Positions 33,903 to 42,055 are shown, counted from the first letter of the stretch. The stretch: DNA of 64,000 nt from Flagellimonas myxillae (GCF_023502235.1 NZ_JAMFLY010000003.1:310001-374000), one strand, 5' to 3'. Translations and numbers: made by a program. Notes: a model not told the origin generated them from the letters alone.

Positions 33903-34853
33903 ATGACCGATATTTTAAATGAATTAGGGTTTCTTGCCGGAGCTTCAAGATTTCGCAGAATTAGTGAAAAACTGCAACAAGATGGCGACAAGATTTATTC
34001 AGATGCCAATATTCAATTCAAGGCAAGTTGGTTTTCCGTTTATTACGTTTTAGCAAAATCAGATTCCCCGCAAACTATACTTGAAATTTCCAATCAAATT
34101 GACTTTTCCCATATTACGGTAAAGAATATTTTACGTGAACTAAAAAGAGAAGAACTAGTCAGTATTAAACCCAACCCTAACGATAAACGCTCAAAATTAG
34201 TTGAACTGACTACAAAAGGGAAAGCGCTACAAAAGGAACTTGAACCGCTATGGCTTTCGTTTTCAAATACTCTCAAAGACCTTTTCTCCATCGGACATCC
34301 AGATATGATCAATATTTTGAATAGACTTGATTGGGAGATTAATAATAAACCAATAAATGAGCGTATCCATCAACCCAAGGGCGAAATTGTTAAAATCATT
34401 GACTATAAACCCGGCCTAAAAAAATACTTCTATGAATTGGCAGGGCCTTGGCTATTGGGCGTTTTGAATGGGGAATTAGAAGAAGAGGACAAATTCACTT
34501 TGAACAATCCAGACAAAGCCTATTTGGAAAATGGAGGGTTTCTTTTTTATGCAAAGTTTAAGAGTGAAATAGTGGGTTGTGTCGCCCTAAAGCGATTAGA
34601 TGATGACACTTTTGAATTTGCTAAGCTATTCATTGATCCAAACCATAGAAAACTAGGAATAGGAACCAAACTAATAGAACGTTGCATAAGTCGTTGTTTA
34701 GAAAATGATGCTAAGGAATTGTGGTTACAAACCACGATGAGTATGCCACAAGCTCATAAACTATACTACAAGCTTGGATTTAATGATAAATTGTCACCAC
34801 CCCAAATGGACGTATTGGAAAGAACAGAAAAAGTTATGTGTCTTTCATTATAA
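33903..34853 (+). CDS. MarR-type HTH regulator fused to GNAT acetyltransferase
   Basis: About 316 residues. Residues ~1-145 form a winged-helix MarR-like domain (SPQTILEISNQIDFSHITVKNILREL is the recognition region; RSKLVELTTKGKALQ the wing). Residues ~160-316 form a GNAT domain with FIDPNHRKLGIGTKLIERC, the acetyl-CoA binding loop, and LYYKLGF. Such fusions occur widely in bacteria with unknown substrates. A TTG at 33876 is in frame, but ATG at 33903 follows an operator-like repeat and is preferred. It probably senses or modifies a small molecule. Confidence 0.82.
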   Translation: MTDILNELGFLAGASRFRRISEKLQQDGDKIYSDANIQFKASWFSVYYVLAKSDSPQTILEISNQIDFSHITVKNILRELKREELVSIKPNPNDKRSKLVELTTKGKALQKELEPLWLSFSNTLKDLFSIGHPDMINILNRLDWEINNKPINERIHQPKGEIVKIIDYKPGLKKYFYELAGPWLLGVLNGELEEEDKFTLNNPDKAYLENGGFLFYAKFKSEIVGCVALKRLDDDTFEFAKLFIDPNHRKLGIGTKLIERCISRCLENDAKELWLQTTMSMPQAHKLYYKLGFNDKLSPPQMDVLERTEKVMCLSL

Positions 34854-35184
34854 TTCCTACACTACCCACCGTTCTTGCAGCTTGCCACTTTTGGAATGTT
34901 TAATTTATAGTAAAACCATAGAATTATTACCTGACGATTGCTTTAAGTCTCATTTGACCATTTATTGAAATTAAGGAGTAGTAAAAATCAACTATATAAA
35001 TAAGGATATTTACTATAACTAGTATAGTATTTGCATTATATACAAGAATTTGGTCATCCCATACAGTTTTTGGGTCAATTCAATTTTTATGTACTATTTT
35101 GTAAATCAGACACTTACCTTTTTGGGCAATACTTGCTCTAAAGGAAGATTGTTCCCTCTACTTTTCATAGTAACATACTAGAAC
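34854..35184. repeat. Intergenic region with repeat fragment E
   Basis: This 331-bp, AT-rich gap has no gene. ATGTTTAATTTATAG at 34896-34910 and ATTATTACCT at 34923-34932 repeat the contiguous 25-bp module of copy A, here split by 12 bp. Further on, a TTTTTGGG tract and a TACTATTTTG tract stand about 19 bp apart around 35063-35102 and loosely resemble a Bacteroidota promoter for the gene at 35185. Confidence 0.5.
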
Positions 35185-36735
35185 ATGGGTTTCTTTAGTA
35201 GTATCGGCAATGCTGTTTCCTCGGCAGCATCTGCAGTTGGAGATTTTGTCGAGGATACTGTCGATGCCGTTGTAGATACGGTAGAGGATGTAGTGGATAC
35301 CGTAACCGATGCGGTTGAGAGCGGAGTTGAGGCGGCAACGGATTGGCTATGTGATAATACCGGGAGCGTTGGTTGTGCTGTGGGCAATGTTATTGGCGGA
35401 CTGATCAGTGGTGCTGTCAAGGGGTTTTCGGACATCATGCACGGGGTGTTCGACGTAGTACGGGACTTGGGAGGGATTCTTGGTTCCATTCTGCGTTTTG
35501 ATTTACCCGGACTGCTCAAAAACTTGGGGAATTTGGTGCAAAATATTTTCGATCTTGGAATAGATGCAGGTAGATTTGTACTAGGTGGCTATGCAGTGGG
35601 TGGTATTGTGGAAAAGTTCAAGAGATCGCAGCTCAAGAAATTCGTAGAAAAACTGGTTGACGACACCTTTGGAGATAATCCAGAACTGTTGGAAACCGTG
35701 CGAAAGAATATTGGTCTTGAAGGCAAGCGGTTTGGGTTTAGGCTACCCTCCAAACACCTAACGTTTTACCTGGATTCAGCAAACACACCTTTGTGGAGAA
35801 TGCACAATGATGGAGATATTGATCTTTACGCTATGGCCGGACTTCTGAGTTTTGATTCTTTCGCCATAGGGATCGCACATCCCAACACTGTGGTGAAATC
35901 TGTGGCTGATGACGGAACAGAGAACTTTTGGCCAGTAAATAGATGGACAATTTCCAAATACCTCGAAAGCGAAGGAAGGGAAAAAAGACTTCGCGTTTAT
36001 GCGATCTCAAAGCGAGTGGTTTCCCAAATGTTGGATACTTCCGCAAGGAAGTTGGACGATATTGGGGTAATATTGGAATGGAACGACCGAAAAAACTTTT
36101 CGTGGTTTGGTGGGCAAACAGGCATAGAGGTAACTGAGTCTGAATACGATATGAACTCGAATCGGATTGAATCTTTGCTAGGCCAACCTGAATATAACAG
36201 AGAACCCAACATAAATTGTACTTTGATTGCTTTAGGAGCTTTTAAATTGGATAATTTTGGTCGAGTTGGAGGGCGTAATATTCTAGAATGCGATAGCTTT
36301 CCCGATGATTGTGAGACTCCAGGCAGGGATGATGAATGCTGTATAACAATTGATAGAGGTGTTCCCTCTGGTGTAATTTATCGCGATGTATACCCAACAG
36401 ATACCTTTCAATATATTCTTGCCCATGAAATTGGACATTATTTGGGGCTTTGTCACTGTGGGCATGATGGTTTTCAAAACATAATGTATACATCTAGGTC
36501 CCTTAACTTTTTTGACCCTGGGATAGTTAGTTTGTATTGGGACAGCGAGCCCCATTTCTCGCTTAAAGATGGCAAGAATGCTTGGAGATTCATTGTAGAT
36601 CAACTACGTCCTTGCATAACTGGAGAACCAGAGTTTATTCAAATCGATGACGTTGTTAGAACCCGAAGTTCATCTTTGCACAGTTGTGGCGTAGTTAAGC
36701 GAGAAACTAGGGAAGAGGCTAAGGTATTAATGTAA
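35185..36735 (+). CDS. Metzincin-type zinc metalloprotease with helical Val/Asp-rich N-terminus
   Basis: The protein has 516 residues and no signal peptide. Residues ~1-50 are an amphipathic Val/Asp/Thr/Ala helix (VDAVVDTVEDVVDTV). About 64-85 is glycine-rich and hydrophobic (AVGNVIGGLISGAVKG). About 85-145 is hydrophobic-helical (FDLPGLLKNLGNLVQNIF). The middle is soluble. The catalytic centre is HEIGHYLGLCH (His414, Glu415, His418, His424) with a Met-turn NIM (Met434), the HExxHxxGxxH pattern of metzincins. A membrane-active effector or toxin is a possible reading, but no immunity gene or secretion signal is evident. It is flanked by repeats E and C. Confidence 0.7.
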   Translation: MGFFSSIGNAVSSAASAVGDFVEDTVDAVVDTVEDVVDTVTDAVESGVEAATDWLCDNTGSVGCAVGNVIGGLISGAVKGFSDIMHGVFDVVRDLGGILGSILRFDLPGLLKNLGNLVQNIFDLGIDAGRFVLGGYAVGGIVEKFKRSQLKKFVEKLVDDTFGDNPELLETVRKNIGLEGKRFGFRLPSKHLTFYLDSANTPLWRMHNDGDIDLYAMAGLLSFDSFAIGIAHPNTVVKSVADDGTENFWPVNRWTISKYLESEGREKRLRVYAISKRVVSQMLDTSARKLDDIGVILEWNDRKNFSWFGGQTGIEVTESEYDMNSNRIESLLGQPEYNREPNINCTLIALGAFKLDNFGRVGGRNILECDSFPDDCETPGRDDECCITIDRGVPSGVIYRDVYPTDTFQYILAHEIGHYLGLCHCGHDGFQNIMYTSRSLNFFDPGIVSLYWDSEPHFSLKDGKNAWRFIVDQLRPCITGEPEFIQIDDVVRTRSSSLHSCGVVKRETREEAKVLM

Positions 36736-36755
36736 TTCTAGCGTAAGTTCACATA

Positions 36756-36910
36756 GTTAGGCGAGTTGCAAGTGCGCTTGCGCTCCCAGTTCTCGAAATA
36801 TTTTCCTTCGGAAACCACCTGGTTCTCGATACCTCCCAAATTTCATTCTGGCCACCCGAACTGAAGTTTTTGTGATGTACTACGTTTACATTGTTTAACT
36901 TGTAGGGAGT
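36756..36910 (+). repeat. Intergenic repeat, copy C, with REP-like unit
   Basis: It contains the hairpin core CAAGTGCGCTTG (36769-36780), equivalent to CAAGTGCATCTTG of copy B. A 44-bp REP-like unit (36823-36866) is identical to that of copy B at 38 of 44 positions by eye. The tail ACGTTTACATTGTTTAACTTG (about 36881-36901) resembles the tails of B and D. It follows the metalloprotease stop directly and contains no ORF. Confidence 0.6.
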
Positions 36911-36947
36911 ATTTGGGCCGAGTTTATCACTAAAAAAAAAGAACGGT

Positions 36948-37898
36948 ATGAAAAGAAGGGTTTTTTTGGAAAAGTGTGCGTGGAGCACTGGTGTTTTGGC
37001 TGCTTCACCCTTAATGACCTACGGTTACAACCCACTGGTTGTGGCAACGGTAATGCAACCCAATGATTTAAAAATATCGTTGGCGCAGTGGTCCTTGCAT
37101 CGTCAATTTCAGAATGGGACCCTCAATGCAGATGATTTTGCCCATATATCCATTGACACCTATGGCATAAACGCCGTGGAATACGTAAACGGATTTTATA
37201 AAAAATACGGGAACGATGAGCGCTTTTGGGCCAATATGAAAGCACGGGCAGACAAAGCTGGGGTCAATAGCTTGTTGATCATGGTGGATGAAGAGGGCGA
37301 CCTGGGAGCGGCCAAGGACAAGGAAAGAAAAAAGGCTGTTGAAAATCATTATAAATGGGTTAATGCCGCTAAAATATTGGGATGCCATTCCATTAGGGTC
37401 AATGCCTTTGGGGCCAGCGACAGGGATACCTTTAGGTCGACCATGGCAGATGGTCTGGGACGCTTGTCCGACTATGCCGCCAAGGAAAACATCAATATTG
37501 TGATTGAAAATCATGGCCTCTATAGCTCGGATGCCAAATTGATCACCGAGATTATTCAACAGGTCAATAGCCCAAATGTTGGCACCCTGCCCGATTTTGG
37601 AAATTGGTGCCTTTCTGCAAAATGGGGAAGTACCAAGGGCGACTGCGAAGCGGCTTACGATATCTATCAAGGCGTATCCGAGTTTTTGCCCTTCGCCAAG
37701 GGCGTCAGTGCCAAGTCGTACAACTTTAATGCTGAGGGCGAACACCCTTCCATAGATTATCACAAGATGCTAAAAATTGTAAAGGATTTTGGTTATAAGG
37801 GGCACATTGGCATAGAGTACGAAGGGGATGGCCCAGAACATGAGGGCATCCTCCAAACAAAAGCATTGATAGAAAAAGTGTGGAATAGTTTGGATTAG
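36948..37898 (+). CDS. Sugar phosphate isomerase/epimerase-type TIM barrel, exported
   Basis: A 316-residue protein beginning MKRRVFLEKCAWSTG, a twin-arginine-like leader. The xylose-isomerase-like TIM barrel follows, with ISLAQWSLH, HSIRVNAFG, IVIENHGLYSSD (metal Glu), VGTLPDFGNWC (metal Asp) and HIGIEYEGDG (metal Glu). These are the positions that bind a divalent metal in hydroxypyruvate isomerase and inosose epimerase relatives. It probably rearranges a sugar or polyol in the periplasm. Its G+C content is closer to the core genome than its upstream neighbours. Confidence 0.8.
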   Translation: MKRRVFLEKCAWSTGVLAASPLMTYGYNPLVVATVMQPNDLKISLAQWSLHRQFQNGTLNADDFAHISIDTYGINAVEYVNGFYKKYGNDERFWANMKARADKAGVNSLLIMVDEEGDLGAAKDKERKKAVENHYKWVNAAKILGCHSIRVNAFGASDRDTFRSTMADGLGRLSDYAAKENINIVIENHGLYSSDAKLITEIIQQVNSPNVGTLPDFGNWCLSAKWGSTKGDCEAAYDIYQGVSEFLPFAKGVSAKSYNFNAEGEHPSIDYHKMLKIVKDFGYKGHIGIEYEGDGPEHEGILQTKALIEKVWNSLD

Positions 37899-38002
37899 GG
37901 AATGTAGCCATTCCGGATAAGCTTATCTCCAATATTATTTAGAGTTCACGATAGCAAGGGTTACAGCCCATTAAGAAATTGCATGTGAGCGGATAATACG
38001 CT

Positions 38003-38035
38003 ATATTGCACCGATAGTATTACAAATTGCAATAT
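38003..38035 (+). promoter_or_regulatory. Candidate ParD operator overlapping the parD start
   Basis: ATATTGCA (38003-38010) and its exact reverse complement TGCAATAT (38028-38035) flank 17 bp, and the right arm runs into the parD ATG. Antitoxin-operator repeats in this position commonly mediate autorepression of parDE modules. Confidence 0.5.
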
Positions 38036-38288
38036 GGCAACCGTTCGAAAATCAATCACCTTTACGCATCAGCAGGATTTGTGGATAAAACAGCAAATCG
38101 AGAAAGGGGACTATACCAACGATAGTGAATATTTGCGGGATTTGGTGCGGAGAGACCAGGCGGACAAGCAAAAATTGGAGGAACTAAGGTCGGCTCTTCA
38201 AGCCGGATTGGATAGTGGCATGGGCAACAAAAGTGTGGAAGAAATATGGAAGGAAGCGGAGGAGCAACATGCCAAAAAGAACACCTGA
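38034..38288 (+). CDS. parD: ParD-like ribbon-helix-helix antitoxin
   Basis: An 84-residue protein with a ribbon-helix-helix DNA-binding domain at 1-45 (VRKSITFTHQQDLWIKQQI...YTNDSEYLRDLVRRDQ). The C-terminal tail is disordered and charged (SVEEIWKEAEEQHAKKN) and would wrap the toxin. It overlaps the ParE toxin gene by 20 bp, the usual antitoxin-first order. An inverted repeat overlaps its start and may be its operator. Confidence 0.88.
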   Translation: MATVRKSITFTHQQDLWIKQQIEKGDYTNDSEYLRDLVRRDQADKQKLEELRSALQAGLDSGMGNKSVEEIWKEAEEQHAKKNT

Positions 38289-38574
38289 ATTTCGATTGAC
38301 CAAGGCCGCCGAATCGGACATAGCGTCAATAGCCGGGTACACCATTTATAAGTTTGGTATTGGGCAAGCGCGCAAATACCGAAACGGACTTATTGAAACG
38401 TTTACCCTATTGGCACGAAATCCAACATTGGGCATAACCTTTTTCCTTGGTGACGAACTTGTTTTAAAAAGATTTCGTTTTGAGGCACATGTAATTTTCT
38501 ACAAGCAAACCGCAACTGGAATTCTTGTAGTTAGGGTACTTGGCGGGATGATGGATTTTAAAAGACATTTATGA
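38269..38574 (+). CDS. parE: ParE/RelE-family toxin
   Basis: About 101 residues. It begins MPKRTPEFRLTKAAESDI, then has the two-helix hairpin (SIAGYTIYKFGIGQARKYRNGLIETFTLLARNP) and the beta sheet ending FEAHVIFYK...ILVVRVLGGMMDFKRHL, as in ParE gyrase poisons. The upstream in-frame ATG at 38215 lies inside parD and would add 18 unrelated residues; ATG at 38269 is preferred. It looks intact. Confidence 0.87.
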   Translation: MPKRTPEFRLTKAAESDIASIAGYTIYKFGIGQARKYRNGLIETFTLLARNPTLGITFFLGDELVLKRFRFEAHVIFYKQTATGILVVRVLGGMMDFKRHL

Positions 38575-38596
38575 TGTCCGACGACATTACGGAAAA

Positions 38597-38672
38597 ATTT
38601 CCTGGTCGAGTGCAGCGTAGTTAAATCTTGTGGATTATAAAGATTACTTTGCTTAACTTGGTAGGACAAGGC
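38597..38672 (+). repeat. Intergenic repeat, copy D
   Basis: It starts 22 bp after the parE stop. CCTGGTCGAG and AATCTTGTGG correspond to the first block of copies A and B. AGATTACTTTGCTTAACTTG (from 38641) matches the tail of copy B at 22 of 26 positions. It lacks the REP-like insert of copies B and C. Confidence 0.55.
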
Positions 38673-38707
38673 ATCAGTATTGGCGAAATCACTAAATCAA
38701 CAAACAA

Positions 38708-39061
38708 ATGATTGCACTAAATATAGTTTCCACCAAATACATGACAGAGTTTCTTGACCCAATGCATGTGTTAATCGGTATGGTCGCGTTGCTTGTCACA
38801 TTGTTATTGGTTTCAAAATTTTTCTTTTGGCTCGCTCCTGAGATTAAACTACCTAAATCGGATACGAATCCAGGAAAGCTGATTTGCCAAATCCCGGATG
38901 TGCTCATGCAAAAAAAGGGGCAAAACCTTTATGTAGATTACTCCATAAAGTCGATACCAACAGCTTCACTTCCTGGATGGATGAAAGTTGTGGCTGTAGT
39001 GCTGGCCATTTTGTTGGCATTCACTTATTTCGGCGATCTATTACGTCCCTTCGGATTTTGA
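38708..39061 (+). CDS. Hypothetical protein with two membrane helices
   Basis: A 117-residue protein. Helix one is at about 19-44 (MHVLIGMVALLVTLLLVSKFF) and helix two at about 91-111 (MKVVAVVLAILLAFTYFGDLL). The loop of about 45 residues (PEIKLPKSDTNPGKLICQIPDV) lies between them. It is followed after 31 bp by another single-anchor protein, so the two may be co-expressed. No family recognised. Confidence 0.6.
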   Translation: MIALNIVSTKYMTEFLDPMHVLIGMVALLVTLLLVSKFFFWLAPEIKLPKSDTNPGKLICQIPDVLMQKKGQNLYVDYSIKSIPTASLPGWMKVVAVVLAILLAFTYFGDLLRPFGF

Positions 39062-39092
39062 CCCCCGCGCCTAGGCCAGATTGTACCCCTTA

Positions 39093-39719
39093 ATGCAAAA
39101 AGAAACCACAAAAAAGCTAATTGTACTCGCCGCAGTTGTACTGTTTTTGATTGTTGGGGCCTGGTGGACCAATAATAAGGAGCAATCCCTCGAGAACAAC
39201 CGCAAAGTCACCATTGGGAATGTCACCGATTTTAAGTTCGGGGTGTACGGATACATTCACTTTACGTATTATGTGGACGGAAAGTTATTTGAAGGATCCG
39301 ACCCGGACGATGCATCATGGCCTGAATATGTACGCGAAGCCGCGCCTAAAAAACATGGGTTTTATCCGGTTGAATATGATGTGTCCAACCCCAAAAATTG
39401 CAAAATAGCGATTACCAAAAACCCTTGGGACGTTGATGATCTGTTCAGGGGCGCGATCCAAATTGAGGGGGTGGTGGAACATGCATATCCCATTTCGGAT
39501 AACTATGTGGATTTGCATATCAATTACAGTTATCTCAGTGGGGATTTTAAGTTTAGGACCAGATTGCACAAAGACAGTTTGCCCTGCGGAACCCTTGCCA
39601 ATTGTGAACAAGCCGAGATTGAACTGTTCATCCCCAAAAATTATCCCGAATTAAGCGATCTGTATTTAAGAAGTTACGATAGAATAGCCAAGGCCAAAGC
39701 TGCGGAGAAAAACAAATAA
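39093..39719 (+). CDS. Hypothetical single-anchor membrane protein
   Basis: About 208 residues. An N-terminal helix (TKKLIVLAAVVLFLIVGAWWT) anchors a soluble beta-rich domain (VTIGNVTDFKFGVYGYIHFTYYVDGKLFEGS). This layout, a YYVDGKxFEG strand preceded by VTxGxVT, is common in small Bacteroidota lipoprotein-like proteins of unknown function. The gene at 42056 encodes a related-looking layout with TYVVNGKKYTA. A TTG at 39081 is in frame, but ATG at 39093 is used. Confidence 0.62.
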   Translation: MQKETTKKLIVLAAVVLFLIVGAWWTNNKEQSLENNRKVTIGNVTDFKFGVYGYIHFTYYVDGKLFEGSDPDDASWPEYVREAAPKKHGFYPVEYDVSNPKNCKIAITKNPWDVDDLFRGAIQIEGVVEHAYPISDNYVDLHINYSYLSGDFKFRTRLHKDSLPCGTLANCEQAEIELFIPKNYPELSDLYLRSYDRIAKAKAAEKNK

Positions 39720-39729
39720 CAACGCTCTC

Positions 39730-40698
39730 ATGAAATTTACCCAAATTACACTTGGTTTACTGGCCATCCTTTGGATTGGATGTAAACCATCGACATCCGA
39801 AAAAAAGGATGAAAACGCAGATTCCCAACATGTCAAAGGGCAGCCCATGGTAAGTTTTACCTTTGATGATGGTATCACTTCAGATCTTGCTGGCTATCCC
39901 TTTCGGGAATGGAACCAGATGCTGTTGTCCCATCTTGAAAACGCGGACTTGAAGGCAACTTTTTTTGTCACGGGACGGAACAAATTGGACGAGGATGGGC
40001 AGTTTTTGCTGAAAAGCTGGAACGATAAAGGACATCAGATTGCAAATCACACCTTTTCGCACCCCAATTTTAATGCGGACGCCAATTCGGCCCAAGTTTT
40101 TGTCACCCAACTCCAGCGCACAGACTCCATTATTTCGGCATTTGGGAACAGTGTAAAATTGTTTCGGTTTCCCTATTTAAAAGAAGGGCAGAACGCCGCC
40201 AAGGTGGATAGCATCCGAAACATTCTTGCCAAACATGGATATCGCAATGGCTACGTCACCATAGATGCCTCCGATTGGTATGTAAACAGTCGCTTGATCC
40301 AAAAAATCAAGGCAAACGGAATTTCAAATACCCAAATCGATGCATTTAGGGACTTTTATGTGCAACATATTTTGGAACGTGCGGGGTATTATGAAGAATT
40401 ATCCATGGAAATGAACGGAAGGCACATTCAGCATACCTTGCTGCTGCACCATAACCTTACATCTGCCCTGTTTTTGGGCGACCTGATCAAAGCGTTTAAA
40501 GCCAAGGGCTGGAAAGTGGTGGATGCGGATAAGGCTTTTCAGGACCCCATCTTTGAGGAAATTCCGGACTCAAATTTTGCCGGTGAAAGCTTGATTTGGT
40601 CATGGGCCAAACAATCGGGCAACTACGAAGCTCGACTTCGATATCCTGCGGAGGATAGCAGGTATGAAAAGGAAAAAATGGATAAAATTGGATTGTAA
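39730..40698 (+). CDS. Polysaccharide deacetylase (NodB-type) lipoprotein
   Basis: A 322-residue carbohydrate esterase family 4 protein. The lipobox is LWIGC (Cys18). Motif 1 is TFDDG (Asp46/47) and motif 2 is NHTFSHPN, giving the Asp-His-His metal site, with ADxKATFFVTG between them. It would remove N- or O-acetyl groups from glycans at the cell surface or in the periplasm. Its stop codon shares one base with the next start (TAATG), so it is coupled to the glycosidase-like gene downstream, suggesting joint action on one polysaccharide. Confidence 0.88.
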   Translation: MKFTQITLGLLAILWIGCKPSTSEKKDENADSQHVKGQPMVSFTFDDGITSDLAGYPFREWNQMLLSHLENADLKATFFVTGRNKLDEDGQFLLKSWNDKGHQIANHTFSHPNFNADANSAQVFVTQLQRTDSIISAFGNSVKLFRFPYLKEGQNAAKVDSIRNILAKHGYRNGYVTIDASDWYVNSRLIQKIKANGISNTQIDAFRDFYVQHILERAGYYEELSMEMNGRHIQHTLLLHHNLTSALFLGDLIKAFKAKGWKVVDADKAFQDPIFEEIPDSNFAGESLIWSWAKQSGNYEARLRYPAEDSRYEKEKMDKIGL

Positions 40699-41789
40699 TG
40701 AAAAAGTATTATTGTAGGTTCTTTTTACTTGTAGCCACTGGATTGTTCGTTTTAGTTTCCTGTGGCCAAACACCTGCAGAAACAGTGGAAATTCGGGGCG
40801 TATACGGAAACCCGAAACCCCTATGGAACAAAGGGTATAAATTGAACGAGCTTGGGGTCAATGCTATTTTTGTACATAGCGGTGCCATTGATCAGCATAT
40901 GGTGGAACGGGCAAAATCGGAAGGGGCAAAAGTTTTTGCGGAATTCGCCACTTTGAATGGTAAAAACTATGTGAAAAACCATCCCGAAGCCTGGGCGATT
41001 GATGAAAAAGGGGAAAAAGTGGAGGCCGCGACCTGGTTTATGGGGGTTTGCCCAACGGAACCTGGTTTTCGGGAGTATCGATTTAACCAATTGCGGGAGC
41101 TGCTTACAAAGCATAACCTTGATGGTATTTGGATGGATTATGTGCACTGGCATGCACAATTTGAGGATCCAGAACCCATTTTACCTGAAACCTGTTTTAA
41201 CGAACATTGCCTTAGCGAATTCTCGGCACACACAGGTTTGGAATTACCAGACGGAACAACCACGGAAAAGGCACAATGGATTTTAGCCCATCATGATGTG
41301 GAATGGCGCAATTGGCGATGCAAGGTAATCTATGATTGGACCGTGGAATTTAGGAAGATCATCAAAGAACTTAAACCCGAGGCGCTTTTGGGGCTTTATC
41401 ACTGCCCCTGGGATGACGAGGAATACGAGGGTGCCCGACGACGGGCACTGGGACTGGACTATGATTTATTAAGCGGGACCATCGATGTGTTTTCGCCCAT
41501 GGTTTACCATGGAAGAATGGAAAGAGATCCTAATTGGGTGGCCGAAAATATCCGTTGGTTCAGTAAGCGATTGGATATTGAAAAGGGAACTTTCCCGAAG
41601 GTGTGGCCTATTGTACAGGCGCATGATGATCCCGGAATCATTACCAAGGAGGAATTTAAGACAGTTCTAGAGGGGGGACTTGCAGGAGAATCTTCCGGGG
41701 TAATGATGTTCACAACCAATTCGGTGGCTGAGGATGAAGGCAAAACCGAGGTGATGAAAAATCTATATACTAATCTTACACAGAAATAG
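40698..41789 (+). CDS. Glycoside-hydrolase-like lipoprotein (putative TIM barrel)
   Basis: A 363-residue lipoprotein with lipobox LVSCG (Cys22). The barrel-like body contains VNAIFVHSGAID, AKVFAEFATLNG, GIWMDYVHWHAQFEDPEP, ALLGLYHCPWDDEEYEGA, IDVFSPMVYHGRM and WPIVQAHDDPG. This resembles GH10/GHL-type putative glycosyl hydrolases of the DUF4015/GHL10 group. Asp in WMDYVHWH is a candidate catalytic residue. Translation is coupled to the polysaccharide deacetylase upstream. Substrate unknown. Confidence 0.7.
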   Translation: MKKYYCRFFLLVATGLFVLVSCGQTPAETVEIRGVYGNPKPLWNKGYKLNELGVNAIFVHSGAIDQHMVERAKSEGAKVFAEFATLNGKNYVKNHPEAWAIDEKGEKVEAATWFMGVCPTEPGFREYRFNQLRELLTKHNLDGIWMDYVHWHAQFEDPEPILPETCFNEHCLSEFSAHTGLELPDGTTTEKAQWILAHHDVEWRNWRCKVIYDWTVEFRKIIKELKPEALLGLYHCPWDDEEYEGARRRALGLDYDLLSGTIDVFSPMVYHGRMERDPNWVAENIRWFSKRLDIEKGTFPKVWPIVQAHDDPGIITKEEFKTVLEGGLAGESSGVMMFTTNSVAEDEGKTEVMKNLYTNLTQK

Positions 41790-41930
41790 AAAAAACGGGG
41801 AATTTTAACCTAAGGCTATGCCGGTCGTAGTCTTTGGATGGTTATACAGCTCTTTTTGTAAGTAAGTTATCTTTTTTTTCTGCGAATTCTACCACAAAAA
41901 TTTTACCTTGTGCGTAAATCAACCTAAGAA

Positions 41931-42032
41931 ATGAAAAACCTAAAGAACCAAATCTACGGGTCAATCGGTGTAATTATCCTAGCGGCCCTATTAACATTTT
42001 ATATCCTCCTGAAAGAAGGGTATTGGAACTAA
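41931..42032 (+). CDS. Putative 33-residue membrane peptide
   Basis: ATG at 41931 opens a 33-codon frame, MKNLKNQIYGS then IGVIILAALLTFYILLK and EGYWN, i.e. a short basic N-terminus followed by one membrane helix. This is the composition of real small Bacteroidota membrane proteins. It stands alone in the 266-bp gap between 41789 and 42056. The start is preceded by an AT-rich leader with AACCTAAGAA. Translation is not proven. Confidence 0.5.
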   Translation: MKNLKNQIYGSIGVIILAALLTFYILLKEGYWN

Positions 42033-42055
42033 ATCCATAATCTACAAGCATTGCT

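Noticed and set aside
36756-36762. GTTAGGC, resembling an integron attC core site, at the start of repeat copy C
   Set aside because: No matching RYYYAAC partner at suitable spacing and no equivalent core in the other copies; a 7-mer of this degeneracy is expected by chance.
37068-37763. Minus-strand open frame (231 codons) opposite the sugar isomerase gene
   Set aside because: Antisense to a gene with intact metal-binding motifs; no recognisable protein features.
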